A stretch of DNA of 64,000 bases from the NCBI GenBank assembly GCA_015060695.1, contig SUYA01000010.1, positions 1 through 64,000 of the forward strand, given 5' to 3'. Source of the stretch: Mediterranea massiliensis (GTDB taxonomy: Bacteria > Bacteroidota > Bacteroidia > Bacteroidales > Bacteroidaceae). The stretch's first letter is position 1. The number at the start of each line of letters is the position of its first letter. Position numbers and translations under genes: made by a program. Positions 36,384-44,473 of this stretch are shown in pieces. The notes under the pieces were generated by a model. It made no database searches and had not been told where the DNA came from. It saw nothing but the letters and a program-made list of their open reading frames with translations.

Positions 36384-36413
36384 GGGCTGCCCCTCCTCGC
36401 GGAGAAGCAGCCC
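36384..36413 (-). terminator. Terminator of the leftward SusC-SusD operon
   Basis: GGGCTGC and GCAGCCC stem with inner CTCC/GGAG pairs, followed on - by ATTTTAT. The sequence around it is closely similar to the region after the other SusD gene (49363-49442). Confidence 0.75.
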
Positions 36414-36466
36414 TTACCTTAAAAACTGCAGACTAATACCTATCTGCTATTATTATTCCCTATTTA

Positions 36467-38626
36467 TTAATAACCCGGATTTTGCAAGGCTGCTTTTTCA
36501 TCTTCAGTAAGCGGTTTGCCATCCTTAGTAATGTTATCCAAGAACGATTGCGGAATGGGTCGATAGTAGTGAGTTGCAGCTCTAAAGCTACCACCGTTGG
36601 CAGAGGTGTATGTTGCACCACCGTCCAATGTAGTTGTACTACCGGTAATATCCTTCATCTCTGTTGAATAAGCTTGATCGTTGAATATCAAACGTTTTTC
36701 CAAAGTCTTGGTACGAGCCAAGTCCATCCAACGTAACAATTCACCATACATTTCGCGAGACTTTTCGTTCAGCAAGTAGCACATAGCCTTGTCAAAATCT
36801 GAAGAATAGCCCAATCTTTCCATAATCTTTTGGTCTTCCACCGGATAGTTGGCAGAAGTCACAACGTCCAAAGTAGAAGGAGTACCGTCAAGCACTTCAC
36901 GTTGATCCAAACCGATAGAATAATAGTATGAGTTCATAGGATAGAATGCACAGTTGGCTTGGAATCCTTTCAAGTCGGCTTTGTACTTGTTGGTATGGTA
37001 TGCCTGACCACCATCCATATAGAAGTCGCGTTCTTCGCCATCTTTGTATTGAGCACGGTCGCGCAACGGTTTCAATACGGCCAAACCGGCATCAATCTGT
37101 CCTTGACGAATCAAAGCTTCTGCTTTGAAGAAGTAGTCTTCGGCCGAGCGAGCCAACACACCGTCACGAGAACCGTTTCCTTGATTGTTGGCATGTACCG
37201 CACCGTCTAAATACTTATTGATGGGGCAAGCCAATGTGTTATAGTCAGGAGTCATTGATGTACCTACTACTTCGCCTGCTTCGTTGTAAATTTGCAAAGC
37301 CATAATGATAGGAATGTACTTACCTGTCTTATAGTCGATTTGAGTATATGAACCTGCAGCAGGACCTTTAGCTACGTTTACTTCAGCTTGGTAATACTTC
37401 TGTCCGTAGTCCTCTCGGTTGATGATGTACATCGCAGCCATGTATTCACCGTTGTTGCTGGGATAGTAAGTCTGCGGCTTGGTCACTGTACCGTCACCCA
37501 ATTTGATGTCGGGGTTCTTACCCTTACCGTTATCGTTAATGGCATAGGTAGTCTTGAATGATTTCCAGAAGCGAGAGTCGTTCTTCAAGTCATACAAGTA
37601 GTAAGCATACGATGGAGTAGCCTTGAAACGTTGGTACTCACGGGCACCGGCAATGTCACGCTTCATAAATAAGAAACCTTGATACCAGTTGGTTGCATTA
37701 CAAAGCATCATATTACCACCACGGAAGTTGGGGTCGTGTCCTGAGAATGATGCAGCCAATACCAATTCACTATTGGTTTCGGTAATAGAGGTATCAAAAT
37801 CGGTGAAGTTACCAAACAAGTCTTCGTAATTCGGAGTCAATGGATGAGCAGCAATTACCTCGTCAGCATACTTAATAACAGCGGCCAGGTCGCCAGACTT
37901 GGTGTCACCATTCCATGCATCGTTGATTTCAGAAGCTCTCCAAAGGTGAGCCTTGGCCAAGTAGTGAGCAGCTGCATACTTAGTCAACTTGTTTTGAGCT
38001 GATGGTTTGGTAGGCAACAGTTTATAAGCATTTTCCAAGTCGCTGATAATCTGTGCATATATTTCCTTTTGTGCATTGCGGGTATATTCACGGTTAGGTA
38101 CGGTAGATCTTTCCAGTACCAAAGGAACATCGCCATATTGCATGGTCAAGAACAAGTAGTCGAAACCACGTACAAAGTAAGCAACACCCAGTGTTTCGTC
38201 TCCTTTAGAATGACCATTCAAAATCTCGGAACCGCTGATTATCACGTTGGCACGGGCAATGTATTCATACATGTTGTTCCATACAGAAGCATTGTCCTGC
38301 GTATTGGAGTTGACACGCGGAGTAACTGTAGCACCCAAGCGAGCATCGTAGTCGTTCCACATACCGTTAGAGTTGTCACCAGCTACCATAAATTCATCGG
38401 TACCGTAGTTTGTGTAGGTGTAAGCCGATTCGGTTTGGAACAGCCATCTAAATTGTTGATAAAGTGTTTCAGACATGGATACCAAACCGTCCGGTTCCTT
38501 CAAGTAGTCAGAAGAAACAGCGTCGAGTTTTACCTCATCCAAGAAACTGTCGCTGCAAGAGATGGAACCGGCAGCCAATGCGCCCATCATCAAGAAGCAG
38601 CCTATTGTTTTATTTAATTTTCTCAT
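36467..38626 (-). CDS. SusD-family outer-membrane glycan-binding lipoprotein (left copy)
   Basis: A 719-residue surface lipoprotein (signal with lipobox GSISCSDSFLDE, Cys24) that caps its SusC partner and delivers oligosaccharides. The SusD family helices are visible: ANVIISGSEILNGHSKGDE, AYFVRGFDYLFLTMQYGDVP, LTKYAAAHYLAKAHLWRAS, and the C-terminal NEKSREMYGELLRWMDLART followed by YRPIPQSFLDNI. Long versions such as this are frequent in pectin loci. It lies 42 nt downstream of the left SusC and is cotranscribed with it. The 3' end and following region are similar to those of the right SusD. Confidence 0.92.
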   Translation of the reverse strand: MRKLNKTIGCFLMMGALAAGSISCSDSFLDEVKLDAVSSDYLKEPDGLVSMSETLYQQFRWLFQTESAYTYTNYGTDEFMVAGDNSNGMWNDYDARLGATVTPRVNSNTQDNASVWNNMYEYIARANVIISGSEILNGHSKGDETLGVAYFVRGFDYLFLTMQYGDVPLVLERSTVPNREYTRNAQKEIYAQIISDLENAYKLLPTKPSAQNKLTKYAAAHYLAKAHLWRASEINDAWNGDTKSGDLAAVIKYADEVIAAHPLTPNYEDLFGNFTDFDTSITETNSELVLAASFSGHDPNFRGGNMMLCNATNWYQGFLFMKRDIAGAREYQRFKATPSYAYYLYDLKNDSRFWKSFKTTYAINDNGKGKNPDIKLGDGTVTKPQTYYPSNNGEYMAAMYIINREDYGQKYYQAEVNVAKGPAAGSYTQIDYKTGKYIPIIMALQIYNEAGEVVGTSMTPDYNTLACPINKYLDGAVHANNQGNGSRDGVLARSAEDYFFKAEALIRQGQIDAGLAVLKPLRDRAQYKDGEERDFYMDGGQAYHTNKYKADLKGFQANCAFYPMNSYYYSIGLDQREVLDGTPSTLDVVTSANYPVEDQKIMERLGYSSDFDKAMCYLLNEKSREMYGELLRWMDLARTKTLEKRLIFNDQAYSTEMKDITGSTTTLDGGATYTSANGGSFRAATHYYRPIPQSFLDNITKDGKPLTEDEKAALQNPGY

Positions 38627-38668
38627 ATTGATTAGTTTTAATGTTACAACAATTATACATTCTCGGAA

Positions 38669-41600
38669 TTAGAAGCCAATGTTCAGACCAAATACGAATC
38701 CTTTGTTGTAAGATACGCTGTTGAATTCAGCATCCATCCAGTCTGCACCTTGGAAAATAGAGAAGGGGTTCTTCATTTGAGCTGTCACCTTTACGTTGCT
38801 CAAGCCCCAAGACTTGGCGATGCGTTGCGGCAAGTTGTAGCCCAATGAGATTTGACGAACCTTCAGGTAAGAAGCATCCTTTTGGATAAGGATTCCGGAG
38901 AACGAGTCACCACCGGCAGTATTGAAGTACGGGCGTTGGTATTCGGCATTCTTGTTGTTTTCGTTATAGTAGTTAATCTTGCGAACCGGTTCACGACCAC
39001 CTTGGTATTCACCGGTTTGAGCGATGAAGTTCAAGTTACCATAGATGAAGATGCCCAATTCGAAGTCCTTGTAGCGGAAGTTGTTGTTGAAACCAACATT
39101 CCACAACGGACGATGGTTACCCAAAATCTTGCGGTCGTAGTTCGATTCAATCTTGTAGTCACCGTTTTGGTCAACCGGTTTTACCATACCCGGCATAAAC
39201 TTATGACCGTTGGCGTTGAATTTCTCCATTTCGGCCATGTCGGCGGGTGAATCAGTCCACAAACCTGCACTTTCGTAACCGTAAAGCACGCTGATGGGTT
39301 GTCCGATGAACAAACCGTCGCCTACCATGTCTTCTTTACCGTTTTGCAATTCAACAATCTTATCTTTTACATAAGAGAGGTTCAAGGTTGAACTCCAAGT
39401 GAAGTCCTTGGTGTCGATGTTCAAGGTATTCAATGTCAAATCGAAACCTTGGTTTTCTGTCTTACCAACGTTGGCACTGGTACGTGTTACACCCGATACA
39501 GAGGGGAGTGATACGTTGAAAATCAAACCGTTGGTGAAGTTCTTGAAGAGGTCAAGAGTACCGGAGATACGTCCTTTCAAGAGCGAGAAGTCAAGACCGA
39601 TGTTAATCTGGTCGGTAGTTTCCCAACCAATTTCGGTGTTAGCCAAAGTGGTGGGCAGGTAGTAAGCAGTTGTACCTGTATTACCAAACGGAATAATCAT
39701 GGAACTCAAGTTATCCTTGGTGCTGTAAACACCTACCGAGTAGTTACCGGTCTTACCCCAACCGAGGCGCAACTTCAATGATTCGATAGCTTCTACATCT
39801 TCCATAAATGCTTCTTCGCTGATGCGCCATGCAACGGCTGCTGAGGGGAATCCTTGCCACTTGTTGCCTTCGCCAAGCTGTGAGGCACCGTCGTAACGAT
39901 AAGAGAAGGTAGCATTATATCTGTTCTTGTAGTTATAACCGATACGGCCGGTATAAGAAGCCATGGCTTGTTCGGTCAATGAGTTGTATGATGGAGCGTT
40001 AAGGGTGGTTACGGTTTTCGGATCCAATCCCCACCACTTTTGGGTGAGACCCATGGCAACGCCATCACCGCTCATGCTGTAGAGGCGGGTATTCATTTGT
40101 GACATGGCCGATTGAACCAAGGTTGCGTTGATAGAGTGGTCGCCGAATGTTCTCATGTAGTTGAAGATGTTATCCAATGTCCAAGCAAAGTTCTTGGAAG
40201 CATCCGAACTAACGTAGTCTTTACCTTGAGATACACGGTTCACAGATTCGCTTGACAAATATTTGTAGTTGTGAGAGTAAGCCAACTGAGGACCGAAGTT
40301 GGTCTTGAAGGTCAAACCTTCCAACGGCTTCCACATCTTACCGAAGTCAAATTGTGCATAGAAACTACCGGTAAACTGGGTACGTTGTCTTTCGTTGGCA
40401 GACTTACCTACTTCATCTACTACGGTAGGAATGGTGGTATCACCACCGGGGTAGATTACGCGTTTGCCTTCCGAATCATACGGCAAAGCGTATGAGAAGA
40501 TGTTACGTGCCTTGGCATGGATTGAACTTGGGATAGAGCTTGAGATACCGTTTGAAGCATCGATACCATACAACTGAACAGAGTGGCGAACGTTGATAGA
40601 ACCACCCATTGAGAACCACTTAACCGGCTTCACATCCACGCTGGTACGGAAGGTGTAGCGGCTGAAGTCTTGACCTCTTTGAGTACCGTTTTGATCCAAG
40701 TAACCTACTGAAACGTAAGCCTTCATCTTATCTGTACCACCACTGGCGCTTAAAGTATGTTCTTGAGTTACAGCAGTACGGTCGGTAAATTCAGTCCAGT
40801 CGGTGCTGATTACCTTCGAGGGATCCCAAGATGTAGAAGTTTGGCCGGCAGCCCATTGATCGTATGTCAAGCCCCAACCTCTCAAGATGTTGCCCCATGC
40901 AGTTGCATCGTCACCGTAAGCAGTAAACAATTTGCGGTCGTTTTCCAATGTGGGTTCGTCAGCACGTGGGCCAAGACCTGCATAGTAATAACCCCAACGA
41001 CGCCATTCGATGTATTCTTGAGCATTCATCATTTCTACCACGTCGTGTACATTTTCCAATGTCAATGTACCTGAGTAGTTCAAATTGAAGCTACCTTCTT
41101 TACCGCGCTTGGTAGTTACCAAGATTACACCGTTACCACCCATCGCACCATAGATAGCGGTAGCCGAAGCATCCTTCAACACTTCAATAGACTCGATGTC
41201 TTGCGGATTCAACATATCCAGACCTACCGAACGTGAAACCACACCGTCGATTACCACCAACGGACTGTTAGAAGCCTTGATTGAGTTCACACCACGGATG
41301 GTGATGCTACCTACTTCACCCGGACGTTCGTTTGAAGTGATATACACACCGGCAGCCTTACCTTGCAATGCTTCTACGGCATTGTTGGCTACGTTTTGTG
41401 TCAATGCTTTAGAGTCAACAGACACCAATGCACCGGTCACGTCGCTCTTCTTCATCACACCGTAACCTACTACCACTACTTCGTCCAACATTTCGGTGTC
41501 TTCTTGCAAAGTCACCTTGATGACAGTTTTGCCGGTTACTGACACATCTTGTGTCTTGTAACCTACATAGCTCACCTGAATGGTTCCGTTGTTGGGAACG

Positions 41601-41830
41601 TCATTCAACGTAAAATTACCGTCGATGTCGGTAATCACACCATTGGTAGTGCCCTTCACCAAGACACTTGCACCAATTACAGATTCACCGGTACCGTCAA
41701 CAACAGTACCCGACACAGTCTTATTCTGCGCATAGAGTCCTAAACTCAAAGCAGAAAAAAGAGCAATGAAGAACAGTCGCTGCAACGAGGCCATGCGACT
41801 AAACAGACATGAATTCTTGCTGTTTTTCAT
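38669..41830 (-). CDS. SusC-family TonB-dependent oligosaccharide transporter (left copy)
   Basis: A 1053-residue TonB-dependent outer-membrane transporter. After a long signal peptide (to about residue 35, ...LGLYA) come a carboxypeptidase-like domain (VSGTVVDGTGESVIGASVLV), a TonB-box-like region (EMLDEVVVVGYG), the plug (ALQGKAAGVYITSN, ESIEVLKDASATAIYG) and a 22-strand barrel ending GFVFGLNIGF. The first ~125 residues are nearly identical to the right SusC; the plug and barrel diverge, implying different ligands. Its upstream region holds the only good -7 element near the two SusC starts. It should import large pectin fragments with the adjacent SusD. Confidence 0.94.
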   Translation of the reverse strand: MKNSKNSCLFSRMASLQRLFFIALFSALSLGLYAQNKTVSGTVVDGTGESVIGASVLVKGTTNGVITDIDGNFTLNDVPNNGTIQVSYVGYKTQDVSVTGKTVIKVTLQEDTEMLDEVVVVGYGVMKKSDVTGALVSVDSKALTQNVANNAVEALQGKAAGVYITSNERPGEVGSITIRGVNSIKASNSPLVVIDGVVSRSVGLDMLNPQDIESIEVLKDASATAIYGAMGGNGVILVTTKRGKEGSFNLNYSGTLTLENVHDVVEMMNAQEYIEWRRWGYYYAGLGPRADEPTLENDRKLFTAYGDDATAWGNILRGWGLTYDQWAAGQTSTSWDPSKVISTDWTEFTDRTAVTQEHTLSASGGTDKMKAYVSVGYLDQNGTQRGQDFSRYTFRTSVDVKPVKWFSMGGSINVRHSVQLYGIDASNGISSSIPSSIHAKARNIFSYALPYDSEGKRVIYPGGDTTIPTVVDEVGKSANERQRTQFTGSFYAQFDFGKMWKPLEGLTFKTNFGPQLAYSHNYKYLSSESVNRVSQGKDYVSSDASKNFAWTLDNIFNYMRTFGDHSINATLVQSAMSQMNTRLYSMSGDGVAMGLTQKWWGLDPKTVTTLNAPSYNSLTEQAMASYTGRIGYNYKNRYNATFSYRYDGASQLGEGNKWQGFPSAAVAWRISEEAFMEDVEAIESLKLRLGWGKTGNYSVGVYSTKDNLSSMIIPFGNTGTTAYYLPTTLANTEIGWETTDQINIGLDFSLLKGRISGTLDLFKNFTNGLIFNVSLPSVSGVTRTSANVGKTENQGFDLTLNTLNIDTKDFTWSSTLNLSYVKDKIVELQNGKEDMVGDGLFIGQPISVLYGYESAGLWTDSPADMAEMEKFNANGHKFMPGMVKPVDQNGDYKIESNYDRKILGNHRPLWNVGFNNNFRYKDFELGIFIYGNLNFIAQTGEYQGGREPVRKINYYNENNKNAEYQRPYFNTAGGDSFSGILIQKDASYLKVRQISLGYNLPQRIAKSWGLSNVKVTAQMKNPFSIFQGADWMDAEFNSVSYNKGFVFGLNIGF

Positions 41831-41863
41831 ACCATAATTATTAAATTAAACAAAAGTTAGTTT
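41426..41863. repeat. Inverted repeat, left arm (5' leader and start of left susC)
   Basis: Read on -, 33 nt of leader plus the first ~405 nt of susC match 44036-44473 in inverted orientation. By hand alignment I count about 15 differences in 438 positions, with the first ~151 nt identical and no gaps. Identity ends sharply on the outer side at 41863/44036. Confidence 0.9.
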
Positions 41864-42352
41864 ATTATCTCACACGGGATGTTATAGACACCACCCGTTA
41901 TAAATCGTCGCAAATATACGTGGTTAATCTACCAATTCACATGTTTCTGCGTACAAAAATATGCAATTTTTGACACAAACAAACATTTGTAGTCAAAAAA
42001 AACAAAGAAAAATCAAAAAATGTAGTGCAAAAATCATTTTCATTAGTATAAGGAGTGTTCGAACACGGTGGATGATTCATTACGAAATCTTTATTATTTC
42101 GAGAAGTTGCAAGTTTATATAATAAGGTGTAGAAGGCAGATTGGGGAATGGCTGACTAAAAGTTCCCGAATGAGTAATTAAGAGTGCCTAGTAAATCGTA
42201 AATTTAGTATCAAAGTAAATGGCTGTTATTTATTTTTTCTTTTGTATAATAATCTTCTTAAGTTGGCACAGCAAATCAGGCATAAAATCGGATGTTTTAA
42301 CGAAAAAAGTATGAAATTTTAGATTAAAATAGTTCACAAAAACAATGGTCAT
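41831..42352. other. Intergenic region between left susC and the broken recombinase
   Basis: About 520 nt. From the susC side it holds the conserved 33-nt leader, a possible hairpin (ACGGG/CCCGT arms around 41876-41899), the -7 element at 41911-41918, A-rich DNA, and a perfect 12-nt palindrome GTGTTCGAACAC at 42055-42066. I find no second copy of that palindrome near the right susC. No gene is apparent. Confidence 0.6.
41911..41918 (-). promoter_or_regulatory. -7 element of the left susC operon
   Basis: On - the sequence reads TATATTTG, 80 nt before the left susC ATG; no TTTG at -33, as expected for a regulator-dependent PUL promoter. It lies inside the segment bounded by the inverted repeat. 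Confidence 0.6.
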
Positions 42353-43361
42353 ATGGAAATAAATCATTACTTTTATAACCGAACCTTAAAAAACGTATAT
42401 CGCATGAGAACGAAAACAGAGAATGAAAAGATTGTAAAGGCTATCAAAGCACTATTGATGCAGGAGGGATACATGGAAGAAGAGAAAACCTTTGTCCCGG
42501 TATTGGAAGAGTATCTGAACATCATGCAGCACGAGAAACGACGAAAGAGTTATTGTCTGTATCGGACGGTCGCTACCCGTTTTTTGAACTATATGAACGG
42601 CGACTTTCTACTGGCCGACTTGTCTCCACTTCATGTACAGGGATTTGCTGAATTGTTACTAAAGGAGGGGTTAAGCGACACAACCATCCACATTTATTTG
42701 ACATTAGTCAGGGTATTGATAAACTATAGTATCAAGATGGGCTATGTCGTCTATCGGGTACATCCGTTTGTCATGGTGAAGATGCCAATGCCTGCCATCC
42801 GAGAGATTGACCTCACCGCAGAAGAGATGAAGCAGATGCGTGATGTGAAGTTAGAAAAGCCTCATCATCAGATTGCCCGCGATGCTTTTATGCTGTCCTA
42901 TTATTTGGGTGGTATCAATTTGCAAGATTTGTTGGCTTACGACTTCCAAGAGAAGAACTGTATGCATTATGTTCGCAAGAAGACCCGACATAGCAAGAAG
43001 GGTGTCAACGAAATCGTGTTTACTATTCAGCCCGAAGCACACCTTAATTATAAATAAATATATAGGTAGCGACGGGAAGCTGAAATTCGGCAGGTATGAT
43101 TCTTACGAAAAATTATACAGCTTGTTATTCCGACACATTGGTAAAATTGCCACGTTGGCCGGTATAAACCACAAGGTTTCTTACTACTCTGCCCGGAAAA
43201 GTTTTGCTCAGCAAGGCTATGAACTGGGACTACCCATCGAGCAGATAGAGTACTGCATCGGGCATAGCATGAAGACTAACCGACCTATATTTAATTATAT
43301 CAGGGTGATGCATACGCAGGCAGACCGTATATTTCGCACCATCTTTGACCAATTGTTGTAA
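42353..43361 (+). pseudogene. Tyrosine recombinase/integrase, frameshifted
   Basis: Two frames together encode one tyrosine recombinase of ~335 residues. The first frame (42353-43057) has the SAM-like core-binding domain (LYRTVATRFLNYMNGDFLLA, TTIHIYLTLVRVLINYS) and the start of the catalytic domain (ARDAFMLSYYLGGINLQDLL). It stops soon after a frame change near 43040-43058. The other frame continues with KYIGSDGKLKFGRYDSYEKL, SYYSARKSFAQQG (R of the HxxR-type motif), EYCIGHSMKT and NRPIFNYIRV, where the Tyr is the likely nucleophile. A single-base shift, real or a sequencing error, would explain it. It lies between two divergent susC genes. Confidence 0.85.
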
Positions 43362-44068
43362 GTCATCTTATTCGCCCCTCCCCCCCTAAGGGGTGTTTTT
43401 CTTATGAATTCCAGAGTATCAAAACACTTTCGCTATCATAGCGGTAGAGGAGTTACAAACACACTTAACTTTGTGCTTTCTTTTACCTCCCGCCCAATTT
43501 CATCGAACTTCGCCCTCACTATTAATTGGTTTTGCTCAAAAACATCATCTATTATTACATGAAAGTATAGCGGAGAAATAGTGTTTTATTCGCTTGTACA
43601 CGATTGAAAATATATTAATAGACGTTTTCACTCCTCGGAAACGTATGTATTACGTCTGTTTTGTATGCCGAAACTATCTGTTTCTCCCCACGAAACAAAG
43701 TGTTTCAGCGCATGAAACAAAGTGTTTCAACGTATGAAACAAACTGTTTCAAACTGATGAAACTGATGATTAGCTCGTTTTCCGAGTAATAATAAAAAGA
43801 GTGGGTGACATTTAAAAAACAATGTCACGCTAATGTCACACTTTCGCTCATCATTTTCTGCGTTCATAATCAGTTTGATAGCCTACTATTTTAACATCGG
43901 TGTTACATTGTGACTTTAAAATCATGAAAATAAACTTCAATGTAAACAGAATAAAAGAAGATGATACCCAAACTAACTTTTGTTTTAACCATATAATATG
44001 ATAAATGCATCAGACAGAATTCATGCCTGTTTAACAAACTAACTTTTGTTTAATTTAATAATTATGGT
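43362..44068. other. Intergenic region upstream of right susC
   Basis: About 700 nt without a gene. It contains array C of 22-bp palindromes (43670-43771), a T/A-rich region, and a 66-bp-period duplication of the susC start (43969-44099). A TAACTTTG element lies at 43466, ~600 nt from the ATG. I find no TAnnTTTG between 43474 and 44068. Confidence 0.6.
43670..43771. repeat. Tandem 22-bp palindrome array C (4 units plus a partial fifth)
   Basis: Units begin at 43670, 43692, 43714 and 43736. The core is GAAAC-N5-GTTTC (15 nt, inner bases AAAGT or similar) followed by a 7-nt variable spacer (8 nt after unit 4); a partial GAAAC begins at 43759. Same period and logic as arrays A and B with an unrelated core sequence. 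Confidence 0.92.
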
Positions 44069-44099
44069 ATGAAAAACAGCAAGAATTCATGTCTGTTTA
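43969..44099 (+). repeat. 66-bp-period duplication of the susC leader and start
   Basis: Copy 1 (43969-44033) and copy 2 (44035-44099) both begin CAAACTAACTTTTGTTT and both end AGAATTCATGYCTGTTTA; the middle is diverged. Copy 2 is the functional susC start. Copy 1 contains ATGATAAATGC, a decayed start that encodes a 14-codon frame ending before copy 2. The left susC has a single copy. Confidence 0.85.
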
Positions 44100-44473
44100 G
44101 TCGCATGGCCTCGTTGCAGCGACTGTTCTTCATTGCTCTTTTTTCTGCTTTGAGTTTAGGACTCTATGCGCAGAATAAGACTGTGTCTGGTACTGTTGTT
44201 GACGGTACCGGTGAAACTGTAATTGGTGCAAGTGTCTTGGTAAAGGGCACTACCAATGGTGTGATTACCGACATTGACGGTAATTTTACGTTGAATGACG
44301 TTCCTGCTAACGGAACCATTCAGGTGAGCTATGTAGGTTATAAGACACAAGATGTGTCGGTAGCCGGCAAAACTGTCATCAAGGTGACTTTGCAAGAAGA
44401 CACCGAGATGTTGGACGAAGTAGTGGTAGTAGGTTACGGTGTGCAGAAGAAGAGCGATGTGACCGGTGCATTG
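44036..44473. repeat. Inverted repeat, right arm (5' leader and start of right susC)
   Basis: Partner of 41426-41863 in inverted orientation (about 15 mismatches in 438 nt by hand). Bases outside the arm at 44035 differ from the left copy. Recombination between the arms would invert about 2.2 kb including the recombinase and the promoter at 41911. Confidence 0.9.

Noticed and set aside
38069..38617. 182-residue open frame antisense to the left susD
   Set aside because: Shadow of the SusD reading frame; no family resemblance.
42055..42066. GTGTTCGAACAC as a recombinase crossover site
   Set aside because: It is a perfect palindrome, but I found no second copy on the other side of the recombinase gene, so it cannot serve as a paired inversion site.
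43670..43771. CRISPR array
   Set aside because: Repeats are ~15 nt with 7-nt spacers, the total is only four units, and no cas genes are near. The same holds for the arrays at 7510 and 17703.
42353..44068. Prophage or integrative element
   Set aside because: Apart from the broken recombinase there are no phage, transfer or replication genes; the context is a susC switch-like locus.
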